Part shown: positions 11,669-22,790 of the stretch, one piece after another | Layout: each line of letters starts with the position of its first letter | Position numbering within the stretch: position 1 is the first letter of the stretch | Origin: Nepenthes gracilis | Taxonomy: Eukaryota; Streptophyta; Magnoliopsida; Caryophyllales; Nepenthaceae | DNA: 64,000 nt | Reading direction: 5' to 3' | Assembly: GCA_033239525.1 (NCBI GenBank) | Contig: BSYO01000035.1 | Coordinates: 9,614,627 to 9,678,626, forward strand | The notes under the pieces: generated by a model | Told to the model about the DNA's origin: nothing | Database searches by the model: none | The model's input: the letters and a program-made list of their open reading frames with translations, nothing else | Translations under genes and position numbers: made by a program

Positions 11669-12077
11669 TAACATTCGAATTATTTTTTTATTATTTTAAG
11701 AGAATAAAGTTGACAAATTAGTTTCAATAACTATTCTCAATTACTTTTCGGTTTAAAATCTTATAGTTAAATTGATCTTTGGGCCTAATAAGTTTAGAAG
11801 AGCTGGATCAATAGATTTGATTTAAATATTTGGGTTATTAACTTAAATTTAGATTAATTAGTGAGTTAGGCTAAATTAATTACAAACTACTCTAACTGAA
11901 TTAATATTAGATGAGCCTTAGTATATCAAACTTATTGGCTGAAAATATAATTAAATTTAAAAGAAGTTAAAATATAAAAAAAAATTATGATTAAAAGTTT
12001 AAATATTATTGTAAGGGTAATGAGATAACTAATATTTTTTTAAAAAATAGATAAATATATAAATATATATATATAAT
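11669..12077 (+). repeat. 5' part of a chromovirus-type LTR, split by the next element
   Basis: It starts TGTAACATTCG, similar to the TGTAATATTTCGG start of the LTR at 36048, and is very AT-rich. It is interrupted at 12077 by the element 12078-18452 and seems to resume at 18453 with (AAT)n and then A/G-rich sequence, the same order seen in the 36048 LTR. Confidence 0.45.
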
Positions 12078-13149
12078 TGTTGCATACTGGATCCGCGTGG
12101 TCCAGTCGGATCCGTGGTTTCCAAGCAACACAAATGTTTGAGATGTTGGGTACGAGGGGGAGATTAAGACCGGATTTTTACGTGGAAAACCTCCTCTTAA
12201 TTGGGGAAGAAAAACTACGATGTCAGGGCCTTTAGAAATGCTTCACTATTTAGATTGAAGTCTTGACAAAGTGTAAGTGTTAGGGTTAATCCCTTCCTTG
12301 TCTCTTGTTTTGTATCTCTTTCCTAGGGGATGTCACTCACTGGAAGGATTTTTCACTCCTTTTTGTTCCGTTTCGTTGGGAAGAGAGAGATTGAGTGGCC
12401 GAGAGGAAGTAGGCCTTTTTCCTTTTTTCTAGAGCAAGTTTTGGGGGAGAGAATCCGGTCCTTTGGAAAGGGACCTCACTGGGTATTTATAAGAAAGATC
12501 ATGCCATTGGGAAGAAGACACGTGGCAGTCATCGGGTGGCCGATAAGTTGTGCAGTGTCCCACTGGCCCTATTTAATGATGCTGACGTGCGTGGGATGGC
12601 ACGCGATCGGCGCTGGGCTTGGTAGGCCTAGGCGTGTCGGGCATGCGGGTCTAGTCTAGCGTCGATTTGATTTGACGGCGTGTCTGTTTAGATGGAGAGC
12701 TCGGCGGTGGTTGCAGATTTCCTTGGGAATCGGCGAAGTCGCTTAGCTGGCATCCCCTGTTGTGCATAGGGCAGTCCTCGTCCTTGGGTGGAGCTCCTTG
12801 TGAGTTCGCAGACTCGTAAGAGGAGGCAGCTCTTGGAGGATTCTCTGGGGAAAGCTCTGGAGTCTCTTCTTGACTTCTCGAACGGTTCTGAGACTCGGCA
12901 GGACTTCTAGGGTTCTCGATCTTTTTCCTGCCCGTGTACTTGGATGTCGTTAACGATGTCCTCGAGCTTCCTTATGAGCGGACGGGACCTCTTGGACTTC
13001 TACTGTGGTCTTGCTCTTTGGGCCATTGGCCTCTACTTTGGGCCTCTCAGGCCGTCCAATTTTTTTGGCTCATGAGAGTATTTCTGGGCCTCCCATTTGG
13101 GCTTTTCTCCTGGGCCGTGCTTTTATGGGCCATTATATTGGGCCCAACA
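12078..13149 (-). repeat. 3' LTR of the Tat-like element
   Basis: 1072 bp, starting TGTTGCATACTGG and ending GGGCCCAACA on the plus strand. It pairs with 17385-18452. ORFs inside it are shared with the other LTR and are not independent genes. Confidence 0.9.
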
Positions 13150-13160
13150 TAGCCCCCCAT
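13150..13160 (-). other. Polypurine tract of the Tat-like element
   Basis: The minus strand reads ATGGGGGGCTA directly before the 3' LTR. A G-rich run at this position primes plus-strand DNA synthesis. Confidence 0.75.
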
Positions 13161-13703
13161 GCCAAAGGGCCCGAGGTTCTTGGCCGTTTGGCATGAAGTC
13201 ACCGGTCTTTTAGAAGAGTTGGTCGCTTTCTGCTCGATTTTGGGCGCGCGCGTTTACAACTTGATACGGACATTCCTCAATGGGCCAGAGTACGACAACC
13301 TGCGTTCCGGATTAGGTCCTTCATAGTGACCGTCCGAGCACGTGCATCCTTGGGGTGAGTGCGGTGTTTAGCTTGATGGGAGGCGGTCCCAGGGCTTCTT
13401 CTAGGTCCGAGACCTTTCCAGCGCTATCGCTTCGCTTCCCTGGAGCATTAAATGCGATACCCGATTGATGTGATGCGCTGATAAGCGCCTTGGGAAGGAA
13501 AGACCATCATCCCTCTGAAACGAATGGCCGGGCAATGAGTGGCAAGGGTATGAGTGCGCTTTTTGAATTCCAGGGTTATTTAAACGCCTCCTTGCTCCGA
13601 TTTTCCATTTTCGCGTTTACTTTTCCCCTTCTCCTCTTAAGTGTTAAGGCTTTCCGTTCTTTCTTCGCTCGAGTTTCCCCTCCATTTTTGCTTTTCGACA
13701 TTC

Positions 13704-15849
13704 ATGGCGCCTAAAGTGAGACAGATTGCCTCTACGGTGACGCTCGACAGGCTTACGGAGATTCGAGCTCGATATCGAATCCCTGAGTCCACAGCCATGA
13801 TGATCCCGGAGTCGCATGATAAGGCATGGTGTCCTCAGGATGGCTTCATTACCGTTTATGAAGTCCACCTCAAAGGTGGGCTACGGTTTCCCATCGCGGA
13901 GGAGCTCTACGACATCATGAGGGCACTCGGAGTGCCTCTCGCCAGGCTTCAGCCAAATGCAGTGAGGTACTTGGTGTCCCTGTGCGTTTTCTTCCAGTGC
14001 CACAAGAAGCTCTTGAATGCCCTTACGGTGAAGGTGATGTTCCGTTTTACACAGAACATTGACTGGATTATAATGACTCCTCGCCCGAACTTTTCCTTGA
14101 TGTGCGGAGGCAACCCGGACTCCACGAAGCGGTGGAAGGATAAGTTTTTCTTCCTTGGCGTTCACGAGCATTGGGTCGTTCCCTTTAAGTGGGGGAAGGT
14201 GGCTAACCAGTATAGTTTTGACCCTTCGAAGAAGGACAGGGAGAATGTAAAGGAGTTCACGGACTTGGTGCTGGCCAGTTTGGGGAGCTTTCACCTGAAC
14301 AAGCGCAACATCTGACTGTCCCCTGATAAATTCGAGGAAGCCAAGTGGGGACCGCGGGCCGAGGCTTCTGCCGCAGCTTCTTCCGAGAAGTCCAAGAAGA
14401 GACTGAGGAGGAGAGTTGGGACACTGAGGATTGGGGGTCCTGTAGACCGCCTGGGTGAAGACTTCCTTGCCGAGAGCTCGGGGCTCCTGGCGGCCTTCGT
14501 CGAGCCTTCCTCCAGTGATGATGATAATGATTTCAACATCGATGATTTGAGTGACGATGACGTGGCTGCTCCTCTGCTTAAGAGGTCGAGGACTGTCTCT
14601 TTGCCTGAGTCCTCGGGGTCTGAAGGTCTTGCCTTCACTTCCACTGCTAATCCTCCCGCTGAGTCCTCGGGGGCTGAAGGTCTCACTTTCGCTTCCACTG
14701 CTAATCCTCCCGCTGAGTCCTCGGGGGCTGAAGGTCTCGCTTTCGCTTCCACTGCTAATCCTCCCGCTGAGTCCTCGGGGGCTAAAGGTCTCACCTTCAC
14801 TTCCACTGCTAATTCCCCCGCTGAGTCCTCAGGGGCAATTGTTCAGATCGTGGAGCTTCCGGACGTCCAGCCCCCTGTGATGATTTTGTCCTCAAAGTTC
14901 CCGTTGATTTGCCTGGTGACGTCTCGGACAGGATTGATCATCCTTCCTAGGACATAGGAGGCGGGAATTTCATGGTGGACTCTGAGAGGGGGACGACGGC
15001 TGAGATGATCCGAGAGGTGGTGGAGGTCGAGGATTTAAGCATCGACGAGCTCATGCCTCTTGATCCTTCCGAGCGCCCTATTATGGTCCAAGTCGATCGG
15101 TCGTCTGAGTTTCTTGGGGATGTTGATTTTGAGGCAGGCCCTCCGGTGCCTTTTATAGCCGCTGGGCCTGTGTCTGAGGGGGCGCCTGTGGGGGCCAGGA
15201 GCGGTCTTTAGGATTCCGAGGTCCCTGGGGAGCGTGGCACAGGGGACGACCCTCTTGTTTCTAAGGTAACCCTCTGTTTCTTCTCTTGCCTTGCTCCCAG
15301 TCGTTTGTATTTTGATGAGCCTTTCTGCTGCAGCTCTAGGGTCTGATTGGAGGCCTCAGTGAACTGGTGGGAGTGATCACCCAATCCTGTCTGGAAATGG
15401 GGTCTTCGAGGGACACCCAAGAAGCTGCGTGACGGGCGGAAGCGGAGCTGGCTAAAGCTAAGGAGAAGATTGCTTCTTTGGAGGACACTGTCAAGCTCCT
15501 GCGGCTTCGGCAGGGCCTCCTCCAGGATCGGATCCTTCGTCAGGAGGAGAGGTTGAGGATGTCCATTCAGATTGCTGAGATGGCACCAGTGTTGGACGGC
15601 AAGTATTGGGATGGCATCCGTATGTGCCGCCGAGTGGCGCGACTGGTCCGTCCGCGATTTCCTGTGGCCGTTCTCGATCCTAGGAACGCCAGTGCCTTGA
15701 GCATAGAAGACTTATATGGCATTGCTAGGAAGCATTGCCATGGGCCTCCTCGAGCAGGGCCTGATGGTGAACCTCTCACGCCCGAGGAACCAGTTCCGGT
15801 GGACCAGACGGGATCTTCAGGAGCCCAAGAGGCTCAAGGAGGGAGTTGA
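13704..15849 (+). pseudogene. Antisense ORF of the Tat-like element (Transposase_28 / PF04195-like), broken
   Basis: ATG at 13704 opens 203 codons with the family's conserved N-terminal block (FITVYEVHLKGGLRFPIAEE). It is read opposite to the element's own transcript and next to its 3' LTR. An in-frame TGA at 14313-14315 interrupts a frame that otherwise continues to 14957. The frame then shifts and resumes at about 14972-15211. A likely intron (AAG/GTAACC near 15256 to CTGCAG or CTCTAG near 15335-15341) precedes a coiled-coil-like C-terminal part (EAELAKAKEKIASLEDTVKL) ending at 15849, with another TGA at 15430-15432. The function of this family is unknown; despite the Pfam label no transposase activity is established. 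This copy is a pseudogene, but the layout shows a multi-exon antisense gene. Confidence 0.7.
14604..14837 (+). repeat. 54-bp (18-residue) tandem repeat inside the antisense ORF
   Basis: Four full in-frame copies and part of a fifth encode variants of AESSGAEGLTFASTANPP. Copies differ by a few residues only (A/T, E/K), the length stays exactly 54 bp, and the frame is kept. Confidence 0.95.
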
Positions 15850-16137
15850 GAGGCACTCCGTTGATACGTTATTTATTTTTTTTATTTTGTCGCACTTGTA
15901 CATAAATTCATTTTTATGAATAAGACCTGTCCTTTTTGCATCAGAGCTTCGGACGTTCCTTTTGTCTTGCTTGTGCGAGTGTTCCGCTCTTTCTCTTCTC
16001 TCTTTTTTTTTGCGGTGCGCTGTACGGCACCTTATTCTTAGCTCTGAGCACGTGATCTCTTTAAGATCCTTAGCCTTTTAACTTCTCTGGTTCGGGCGTG
16101 TGACCCTTTTAGGATCTTCTAACTTTTACCCTTTTGA

Positions 16138-16250
16138 CCTTTTGACCTCTGGGGTCCGACCTCTGGGGCCGCTCGGTCACAGCCGAGTTTTTAGAGTTTT
16201 GACCTCTAGGGTCTGACCTCTGGGGCCGCTTAGTCATAGCCAAGTTTTTC
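16138..16250. repeat. Two-copy imperfect repeat of about 58 bp
   Basis: The words 'gacctctggggtccgacctc' and 'tggggccgctcggtcacagc' recur after about 58 bases with C/T changes. It lies in the non-coding part of the Tat-like element between the antisense ORF and the gag relic; the rest of 15850-16543 shows no gene. Confidence 0.8.
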
Positions 16251-16543
16251 CTTGTGCTGCGAGTTGCTTCATCGTTGATGAGGGAGTATGAGAACGCTTC
16301 ATAATAGACATAATGAATGGACGTTTTCATTGATGTACACGTTTTACATTAAGTGGCCTCCAGGGCATTTTCTCTTTCTCTTTTTTTTTTCTTTTTTTTT
16401 TAGGTTTCTTAGTTACATCAGTCCGCGCATTTGGGTCTTCATGCTCTTCTGTCACCGCTCCCATGGCTCTCCCGTCAGGCTACGTTGGGCTGACCTAGCC
16501 GGTATTGGCGCCCCCAGTGGGTGGTCAGGCATGCTCGCACCCA

Positions 16544-17365
16544 TTACGGCCTTGCTCCGCGTCCTGCTGTTCCGGGGCCATGCCCGGGTCGTGGCAGGAA
16601 GCGGTCGAGATAGCCTTCCATTACCAGCAATTCGATTTCCACCTGGAGCTTCCGGCAGTCCTCAATGTCATGGCCACAGCTGTAGTGGTAATGGCGATAC
16701 TCCCACTGGTTGCCTCCCTCTGGATTCTTTAACGCCTTGGGCCATCTCAGGAACTCCTCGTCCCTGATCTGCCTCAGAATGTTGGTTAGAGAGTCGGTGA
16801 GAGCCAGTGGGCCCGAGGGCCCGTCTCCTCCAAGAACCATCCGTTCGGGCTCTTCTTGCCCGGACGGCCCTTGGGTCTTCAGCTGGGCGCTCGCCCTTCT
16901 TTTTCCTTCCCCTGTCCTCGGGGGCAGGGGGTCTTCTCGTCCTCCCGACTGACTTGTTTCGCCGGTTTTGGATCCGAAGACTGCCTTCCAGAGCCTTCTG
17001 AGCCTTTTCTTCATCGGGGCTTGGCTCATGGACTTCTTTCTGTTGAAGTAGTCTCTCAACTCGCCAGGAGCCTGCGTCGCTTGTCGCCTCTAGGGCGCTG
17101 CTGGACGCGGGCTTTCGGGACGCGTGCCCCTGGACTGCTCGTCCACCTTCTCTCGGAGGGTTCGGACGGCTCTCGAGAGACTATCCACCTTCTGTACTAG
17201 CTTACGCACGCTAGTACCGGGGCCGCCACTCATCCTGCCACCCGATGGGAGGCACCTGTCATAGCGCTCCTCCTCCCGAGTGGACGTACTGTCTTGTCTG
17301 CTCATCATCTCTAGGGCGTTGGTTGCTCTGCGAGGGGGCGAAGCTTGTGAGCTTTTTGTCAGCCG
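16544..17365 (-). pseudogene. Truncated gag of the Tat-like element
   Basis: Reading from the PBS, a first frame encodes a short N-terminal region with a coiled-coil-like stretch (VRKLVQKVDSLSRAVRTLRE) ending at about 17090. A second frame (17059-16544) encodes a C-terminal gag segment with HYHYSCGHDIEDCRKLQVEI and 'EGYLDRFL', the usual pattern of Tat/Athila-type gag just before the nucleocapsid. The capsid core between them is missing or shifted, and no complete gag or downstream pol is present. It may still supply packaging sequence or a short protein. The family match is from recognised pattern, not from a search. Confidence 0.65.
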
Positions 17366-17384
17366 TTCCCACAGACGGCGCCAA
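17366..17384 (-). other. Primer-binding site of the Tat-like element
   Basis: Immediately inside the 5' LTR the minus strand reads TTGGCGCCGTCTGTGGGAA, a sequence found right after the LTR in many plant Ty3/gypsy elements, where it pairs with a tRNA 3' end. It fixes the minus orientation. Confidence 0.85.
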
Positions 17385-18452
17385 TGTTGCGTACTGGATC
17401 CGCGGGGTCCAGTCGGATCCGTGGTTTTCAAGCAACACAAATGTTTGAGATGTTGGGTACGAGAGGGAGATTAAGACCGGATTTTTACGTGGAAAACCTC
17501 CTCTTAATTGGGAAAGAAAAACTACGAGGTCAGGGCCTTTAGAAATACTTCACTATTTAGGTTGAAGTCTTGACAAAGTGCAAGTATTAGGGTTAATCCC
17601 TTCCTTGTCACTTGTTTTGTATCTCTTTCCTAGGGGATATCGCTCACTGGAAGGATTTTTCACTCCTTTTTGTTCCATTTCGTTTGGAAGAGAGAGATTG
17701 AGTAGCCGAGAGGAAGTAGGCCTTTTTCTTCTTTCTGGAGCAAGTTTTGGGGGAGAGAATCCGATCCTTTGGAAAGGGACCTCACTGGGTATTTATAGGA
17801 AAGATCATGCCGTTGGGGAGAAGACACGTGGCAACCATCGGGTGGTCGATAAGTTGTGCAGTGTCCCACTGGCCCTATTTAATGCTGCTGACATGCGCAG
17901 GACGGCACGCGACTGGCACCGCTGGTAGGCCTAGGCATGTCAAGCATGCGGGGTCTAGGTGTCAGTCTTGATTTGACCAGGCGTGCCCTATTTAGACAGA
18001 GACTGGCAGTGGTTGCAGATTTCCTTGGGAATCGGCTAAGTCGCTTAGTTGGCATCCCCTGTCGTGCATAGGGAAGTCCTCGTCCTTGGGTGGAGCTCCT
18101 TGTGAGTTCGCGGACTCGTAAGAGGAGGCAGCTCTCGGAGATCCTCTGGGGAAAGCTTTGGAGTCTCTTCTTGACTTCTCGGACGGTTCTGAGACTCGGC
18201 AGGACTTCTAGGGTTCTCGGTCTTTTTCTTGCCTGTGTACTTGGATGTCATTAACGATGTCCTCTAGCTTCCTTATGAGCGCACGGGACCTCTTGGACTT
18301 CTGTTGTGGTCTTGGTCATTGGGCCATTGACCTCTGCTTTGGGCCTCTCAGGCCGTCCAGTTTTCTTAGCTCGTGGGAGTATTTCTGGGTCCTCCCGTTT
18401 GGGCTTTCCTCCTGAGCCGTGCTTTTATAGGCCCTTATATTAGGGCTCAACA
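17385..18452 (-). repeat. 5' LTR of the Tat-like element
   Basis: 1068 bp, starting TGTTGCGTACTGG and ending GGGCTCAACA on the plus strand. It is followed directly by the target duplication ATAAT. Confidence 0.9.
17790..17798 (-). promoter_or_regulatory. Likely TATA box of the 5' LTR
   Basis: The minus strand reads CTATAAATA about 655 nt into the LTR. The same site in the other LTR (12485-12493) reads TTATAAATA. Position and consensus fit the U3 promoter that would drive the element's RNA. Confidence 0.5.
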
Positions 18453-18785
18453 ATAATAATATATATAATATAATAATAGTAATAAATATAAATAATAATA
18501 AATATTATTTATCATAATAATAGTAAGTGAGTGATAATATTAAAATGATAATGATAAATTATAAATAATGAATAATAATAAATAATAACAATAAGTAATA
18601 ATAAATAACAAATTGTATTAATAATTAATATTAATAATAAAATGTATATAATAATAATAATAACAATACAAAGAAAGAAACAAAACGGGGGAAGGAAAAG
18701 AAAGAAATAGAAGAGAAAAGTGGAAAAGAAGGAAGAAGAAGAAGGAAAAGAAGAAGACAGTGGGAGGCGTGATCGAGATCACAAT
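18453..18785 (+). repeat. Continuation of the split LTR: (AAT)n and A/G-rich sequence
   Basis: About 200 bases of irregular AAT/ATA repeats are followed by A/G-rich sequence. This is the same order as (TAA)n plus 'aaaaggaaaaagg' in the 36048 LTR, so it is read as the remainder of the LTR begun at 11669. It ends at the chromovirus LTR at 18786. Confidence 0.45.
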
Positions 18786-20826
18786 TGTGATGGGATGGAT
18801 TTTTTTTTTACATTTTGCTAGTGACAACCCGGAACTGACATTAAGTTTTCGGTGATCTGATTCGAGCCTGTCACGCCTCCCAATCACAGGATTACAGATG
18901 CTATCTGGGACCCTTATACGATATCCATAAAATATGTAGTGGAAGCCAATCTAATAACCTACCGAAGTATTTACATTCATACCCATAAAACTCATTTATA
19001 CCTACATAGTCATAAAAGTCTAATTACAAAAATTTATATATTTCAATCGGATCATTACAACAAAGCTGCTTCTTCCGTAGTAACTCCAAAATATGTTTTC
19101 GAGTCCTTAGAATCATTTACGCAAAGCTCTAGTTACTCCATCTCGTCAGGCACGAGCTCTATAGTTTCATCTGGAGGAAAAAAAAAAAACAGTGAGCCGG
19201 AGCTCAATAAGTTACATACAGATTTTCCATAAAGCATTTATATTGTAAAGCGAATATAGATACATATGTAACATAGATATTTAACATAACAGTTGATCGG
19301 ATCATGACAAATACATAATGCAAAAGAAATTAGGAAAGTCGAAGCAGTCAAATTCTGAAAATCGGGACAGAAAATAGAGTCGGTCTTATTATAAAAAAAT
19401 TTCTTTTCTCTTTTATTTTTATCGGTAAGGGATATCGCTAGCGGAGGAGGCAATAATCGAGGATAAATTGTGCACATCTCCTCACAATCACGGCAATACC
19501 TCATTGTGCAAAGCCCCGAGGACGGCTCCCTCTCATTATTCTCGATTACCACTATAATGTTCTAAGGCATGGCGGAGAACTTTATCTCCCTGTACTAAAG
19601 TCCGATTTTATTTATCTTATCATAAGGCCAGTTCACTTTTTCTTTAGTTCACATTCGAACGGGCACAAAACTTTCAGTCGTTATATTACAAAGCCGATTT
19701 CAAATTCATTTTTCTTATTCCAGTTAAGTAAAAAGGCTTGCAGTTGACATGAAGCCGATTTCAAATCCATAAATCTTATTCCGATCAATAATTCTTTATC
19801 ATGACTCAAAGCCGGTTTACTTCTTCATTTTTATACAATTCAAGTTTAATTATAGGTTGAGCACAAAGCGGAAAGCAAAAGGCATAAATCATGAATTAAT
19901 TATGAAATTAAAATAATAATTTCAGTCCGATCGTTCGACAACCATGATATTAGAGATATAGCTTATCAAGCAGTAATTAAAACGGCATGTCTAATATACT
20001 ATGTGCTGAAACATTTAAATTTGAAGAGAACACTTGCAATTTTTCTTAAAGTCGGGACTTGAAAACAGAAGTAAAATTTGAGTTTAAAAAGGAAAGGTAC
20101 ACTTGCCTTACTGTTGACCGCCCACTCCGACTGACTTGAAACTTTTTCTCCTTCTTTACTCCTTACCCTTCTTCCTCACCAGGAATTTCACACCTGTCCA
20201 TTAACTGGAACTTAGTATATAAAGAGGAGAGATTAGGTGGAGTAAGTGGGGTGGGTTACCTACTTGGTACTTTACTTCAAGGGTTAGGTGTAAGTGAGTG
20301 GGGTAAGTTACCTAGTTGGTACTTTCATCTAGAAGGTCAACGGGGTAGTTTACTTGCTCTGATTAGATTCGGATCTAGTTGGGATCTAACCGTCTAAACA
20401 ACAAAGTTAGCCATTGTCTTTAGTTTGCCCTTAATTTATCCTGGTCAAAATTGTTGAATTCGATAGTCAATTCTAACTAGTCAATATTTTCTTCAAAGTC
20501 GATCAACCTTTCTATTGGTCAACTTTTTTGGTCTCCGCTTTTTATTATAATCCGGCCAACTTTTACTTAAAGCCGGCCAATGTTTCTTTTCTCTTATTCA
20601 ATGTCGGTCAACATTTCTAAAAATCGGTCAATCCTTCAGTCAATCTTCCGGTCAATATCTTGACACCGGTTAACATCTTGACACCGATCAACATCTTGAT
20701 TATCATTAGCTCTGGTCTTCCAGTGGTGTAAAGCCACTCCGATTTAAGTCTAGATCAAAACACTCTGATTTTTAAGTAGTAATATTTTACTTTAATTTTA
20801 AACTTCTTTGATTTCAGGATCTCACA
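18786..20826 (-). repeat. 3' LTR of the chromovirus
   Basis: Plus-strand ends are TGTGATGGG and ATCTCACA. It pairs with 25512-32406. It contains the hairpin motif at 19193-19206. ORFs in it are not genes. Confidence 0.85.
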
Positions 20827-20836
20827 ATTCCCCCAT
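20827..20836 (-). other. Polypurine tract of the chromovirus
   Basis: The minus strand reads ATGGGGGAAT immediately before the 3' LTR start TGTGAGATCC. Upstream of it the minus strand carries 'tcgaggacgaaat', a common end of plant chromovirus pol genes. Confidence 0.8.
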
Positions 20837-20849
20837 ATTTAAAGAAATT

Positions 20850-22462
20850 TCGTCCTCGAAATTTAAATGAAGTTACATACCTTAATCAAACAAATGGGGA
20901 TACTTGCTCCAAATTTCTTCTTCTCGCTCCCAAGTTGCTTCCTCAAGTGAGTGATTTCTCCAGAGTACCTTCACCAGAGGAACCATCCTCGTATGCAGCC
21001 TTTGCTCTTTCTGGTCAAGAATTTACAGCGGCTTCTCGACGTATGATAAATTCCTGTTGATTTCCAAGGGTTCGAATTTAATTATGTGTGTAGGATCATA
21101 AACATACTTCCGGAGTATGGATACATGGAACACATCATGTACTTCAGTTAGACTTGGCGGTAGTGCTAATATGTAAGTTACTTATCCGATCTTTTTTAGA
21201 ACCTCAAAAGAACCAATAAATCGCGAGTTGAGTTTACCCTTCACTCCAAACTGTAATGTTCCCTTGGATGGTGAGACTTTCAAAAAAATAAAATCTCCTA
21301 TCTCAAAACTCAATTCTGTCCTGCTGCTATCTATATAGCTTTTTTGTCTACTTTGAGCGATCCTCAAATTACTATAGATCTGTTTAATTTTCTTAGCCAT
21401 TTCCTCTACAATTTTCAGACCCAAAATCCATTTATCTCCGATTTCTTCCCAATGAATCGGCGATCTGTATTTCCTTCCATTTAGAGCCTCAAAAGGTGCA
21501 ATGCCGATACTAGTATAATAACTGTTATTATAAGTAAATTCTACCAATGCCATGTAAGTATCCCAAGTGCATTTCATTTCTAATACAGAAGCCCTCAACA
21601 TATCCTTAAGAATCTGGATAGTTCGCTAAGACCGGCCATCCATCTGATGGTGATAAGCAGTACTAAATTTTAATTCAGTCCCCAATTCTTTATGCAAACT
21701 TTTCTAAAACCTTGAGACAAAGTAGGGATCCCTATCAGATACAATGGAGGCATGAATTCCATGTAGTCTCACGATCTCATTTACATATAGCTAAGCTAGC
21801 TTATTACACGAATAGATCGTCCTGATTGTCAAGAAGTGGGCTAACTTTGTCAACCGGTCAACTATAACCCAAATGACATGGTGATTTCCAGGAGTCCTTG
21901 GTAGACCCGATACAAAATTCATAACAATAGCTTCCCATTTTCAGATCGGAATCGGCATTGGCTGTAACAACACGGAAAGTTTTCTCCTTTCTTCCTTCAA
22001 TTACTAACATACGAGGCATTTTTTCTCATAGGCCATATATCCCTCTTCATGTTCCTCTACCAGAAAGTTTTCTTCAAATTTGAATACATTTTATTTATTC
22101 CGGGGTGGATGGTATATCTAGACCGATGGGCTTCCTTTAGAATCTTTTCTTTTAGCTCCTTATCATCTGGCACACATAATCAGTCTCTGAACCTCAATAC
22201 CCCGTCCGTTCGGATATTGAATTCAACTTGGGACTCCTTACTCAAGTCACTTGCAATTTCTACAATCAACGGATCATTAACTTCCTTTTTTTCTAACTTC
22301 ACTAATAATCTCAGGTTGGATTTGAAGATAAGACAGGAGCATCCTATTGCCCTTAGCATATCGCGGGACATCACATTGCTTCAGATAGTCTAATAATTCC
22401 ATTTGTTTGATTTGCAATCGAGCCACAATTCCTGACCGTAGACTTAATGCATCCGCAACCAC
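20850..22462 (-). pseudogene. Integrase (and C-terminal) region of chromovirus pol
   Basis: The best frame (21601-21182) shows the late integrase pattern: EFTYNNSYYTSIGIAPFEAL, GRKYRSPIHWEE, then RLRI-like AQSRQKSYID and the GPY/F-like module LNSRFIGSFEVL. Upstream, 22462-22277 carries the RNase H/integrase junction (MVADALSLRS). The zinc finger and catalytic core between about 22270 and 21600 are broken by stops. The end of the region (21180-20850) should hold the chromodomain, but I could not read it in one frame. It would have inserted element DNA into chromatin. Confidence 0.8.
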
Positions 22463-22790
22463 ATTAGCCTTTCCAAGTTTATACTGTATCTCACAGTCAT
22501 AATCCTTTAAGAAATCAAGCCACCTCTTTTACCTCATATAAACTCCTTTTGAAAAAACAGATACTTCAAGCTTTTATGATCAGAATATATAAGAAAATTT
22601 TCACCATACAAATAATGCCTCCAAATTTTCAAGATAAACACCACAACAGCCAATTCTAGATCATAGGTAGAGTAGTTCTTTTCATGCACCTTCAGTTGTC
22701 TAGACCCGTAAGCTACCATCCTACTATGCTGCATTAATACACATCCCAAGCTTACCTTATATGTGTCACAGTATATCTCATAGCCTCCTA
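22463..22790 (-). pseudogene. RNase H region of chromovirus pol
   Basis: The frame 22749-22534 reads [20 protein letters not shown] then [20 protein letters not shown] and DHKSLKYLF, the standard Ty3/gypsy RNase H pattern, including the Glu of DLEL and the Asp of SDHKSL. The preceding part, with the first catalytic Asp, is crossed by a stop. The enzyme degrades the RNA of the RNA/DNA hybrid. Confidence 0.85.

Larger units (their letters stand above)
12078..18452 (-). mobile_element. Complete non-autonomous Ty3/gypsy (Tat-like) element with antisense ORF
   Basis: Two LTRs (12078-13149 and 17385-18452), both with TGTTG...CAACA ends, flank a 4.2-kb interior. The 5-bp target duplication ATAAT is seen at 12073-12077 and 18453-18457. 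On the minus strand the PBS TTGGCGCCGTCTGTGGGAA directly adjoins the right LTR and a polypurine tract adjoins the left LTR, so transcription runs right to left. The interior has only gag pieces on the minus strand and a plus-strand ORF of the 'putative gypsy type transposon' family (Pfam PF04195). Protease, RT, RNase H and integrase are absent. Sense gag plus an antisense ORF near the 3' LTR recalls the Tat lineage (Grande, Retand). The LTRs look highly similar by eye, so the insertion is fairly recent. Confidence 0.85.
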
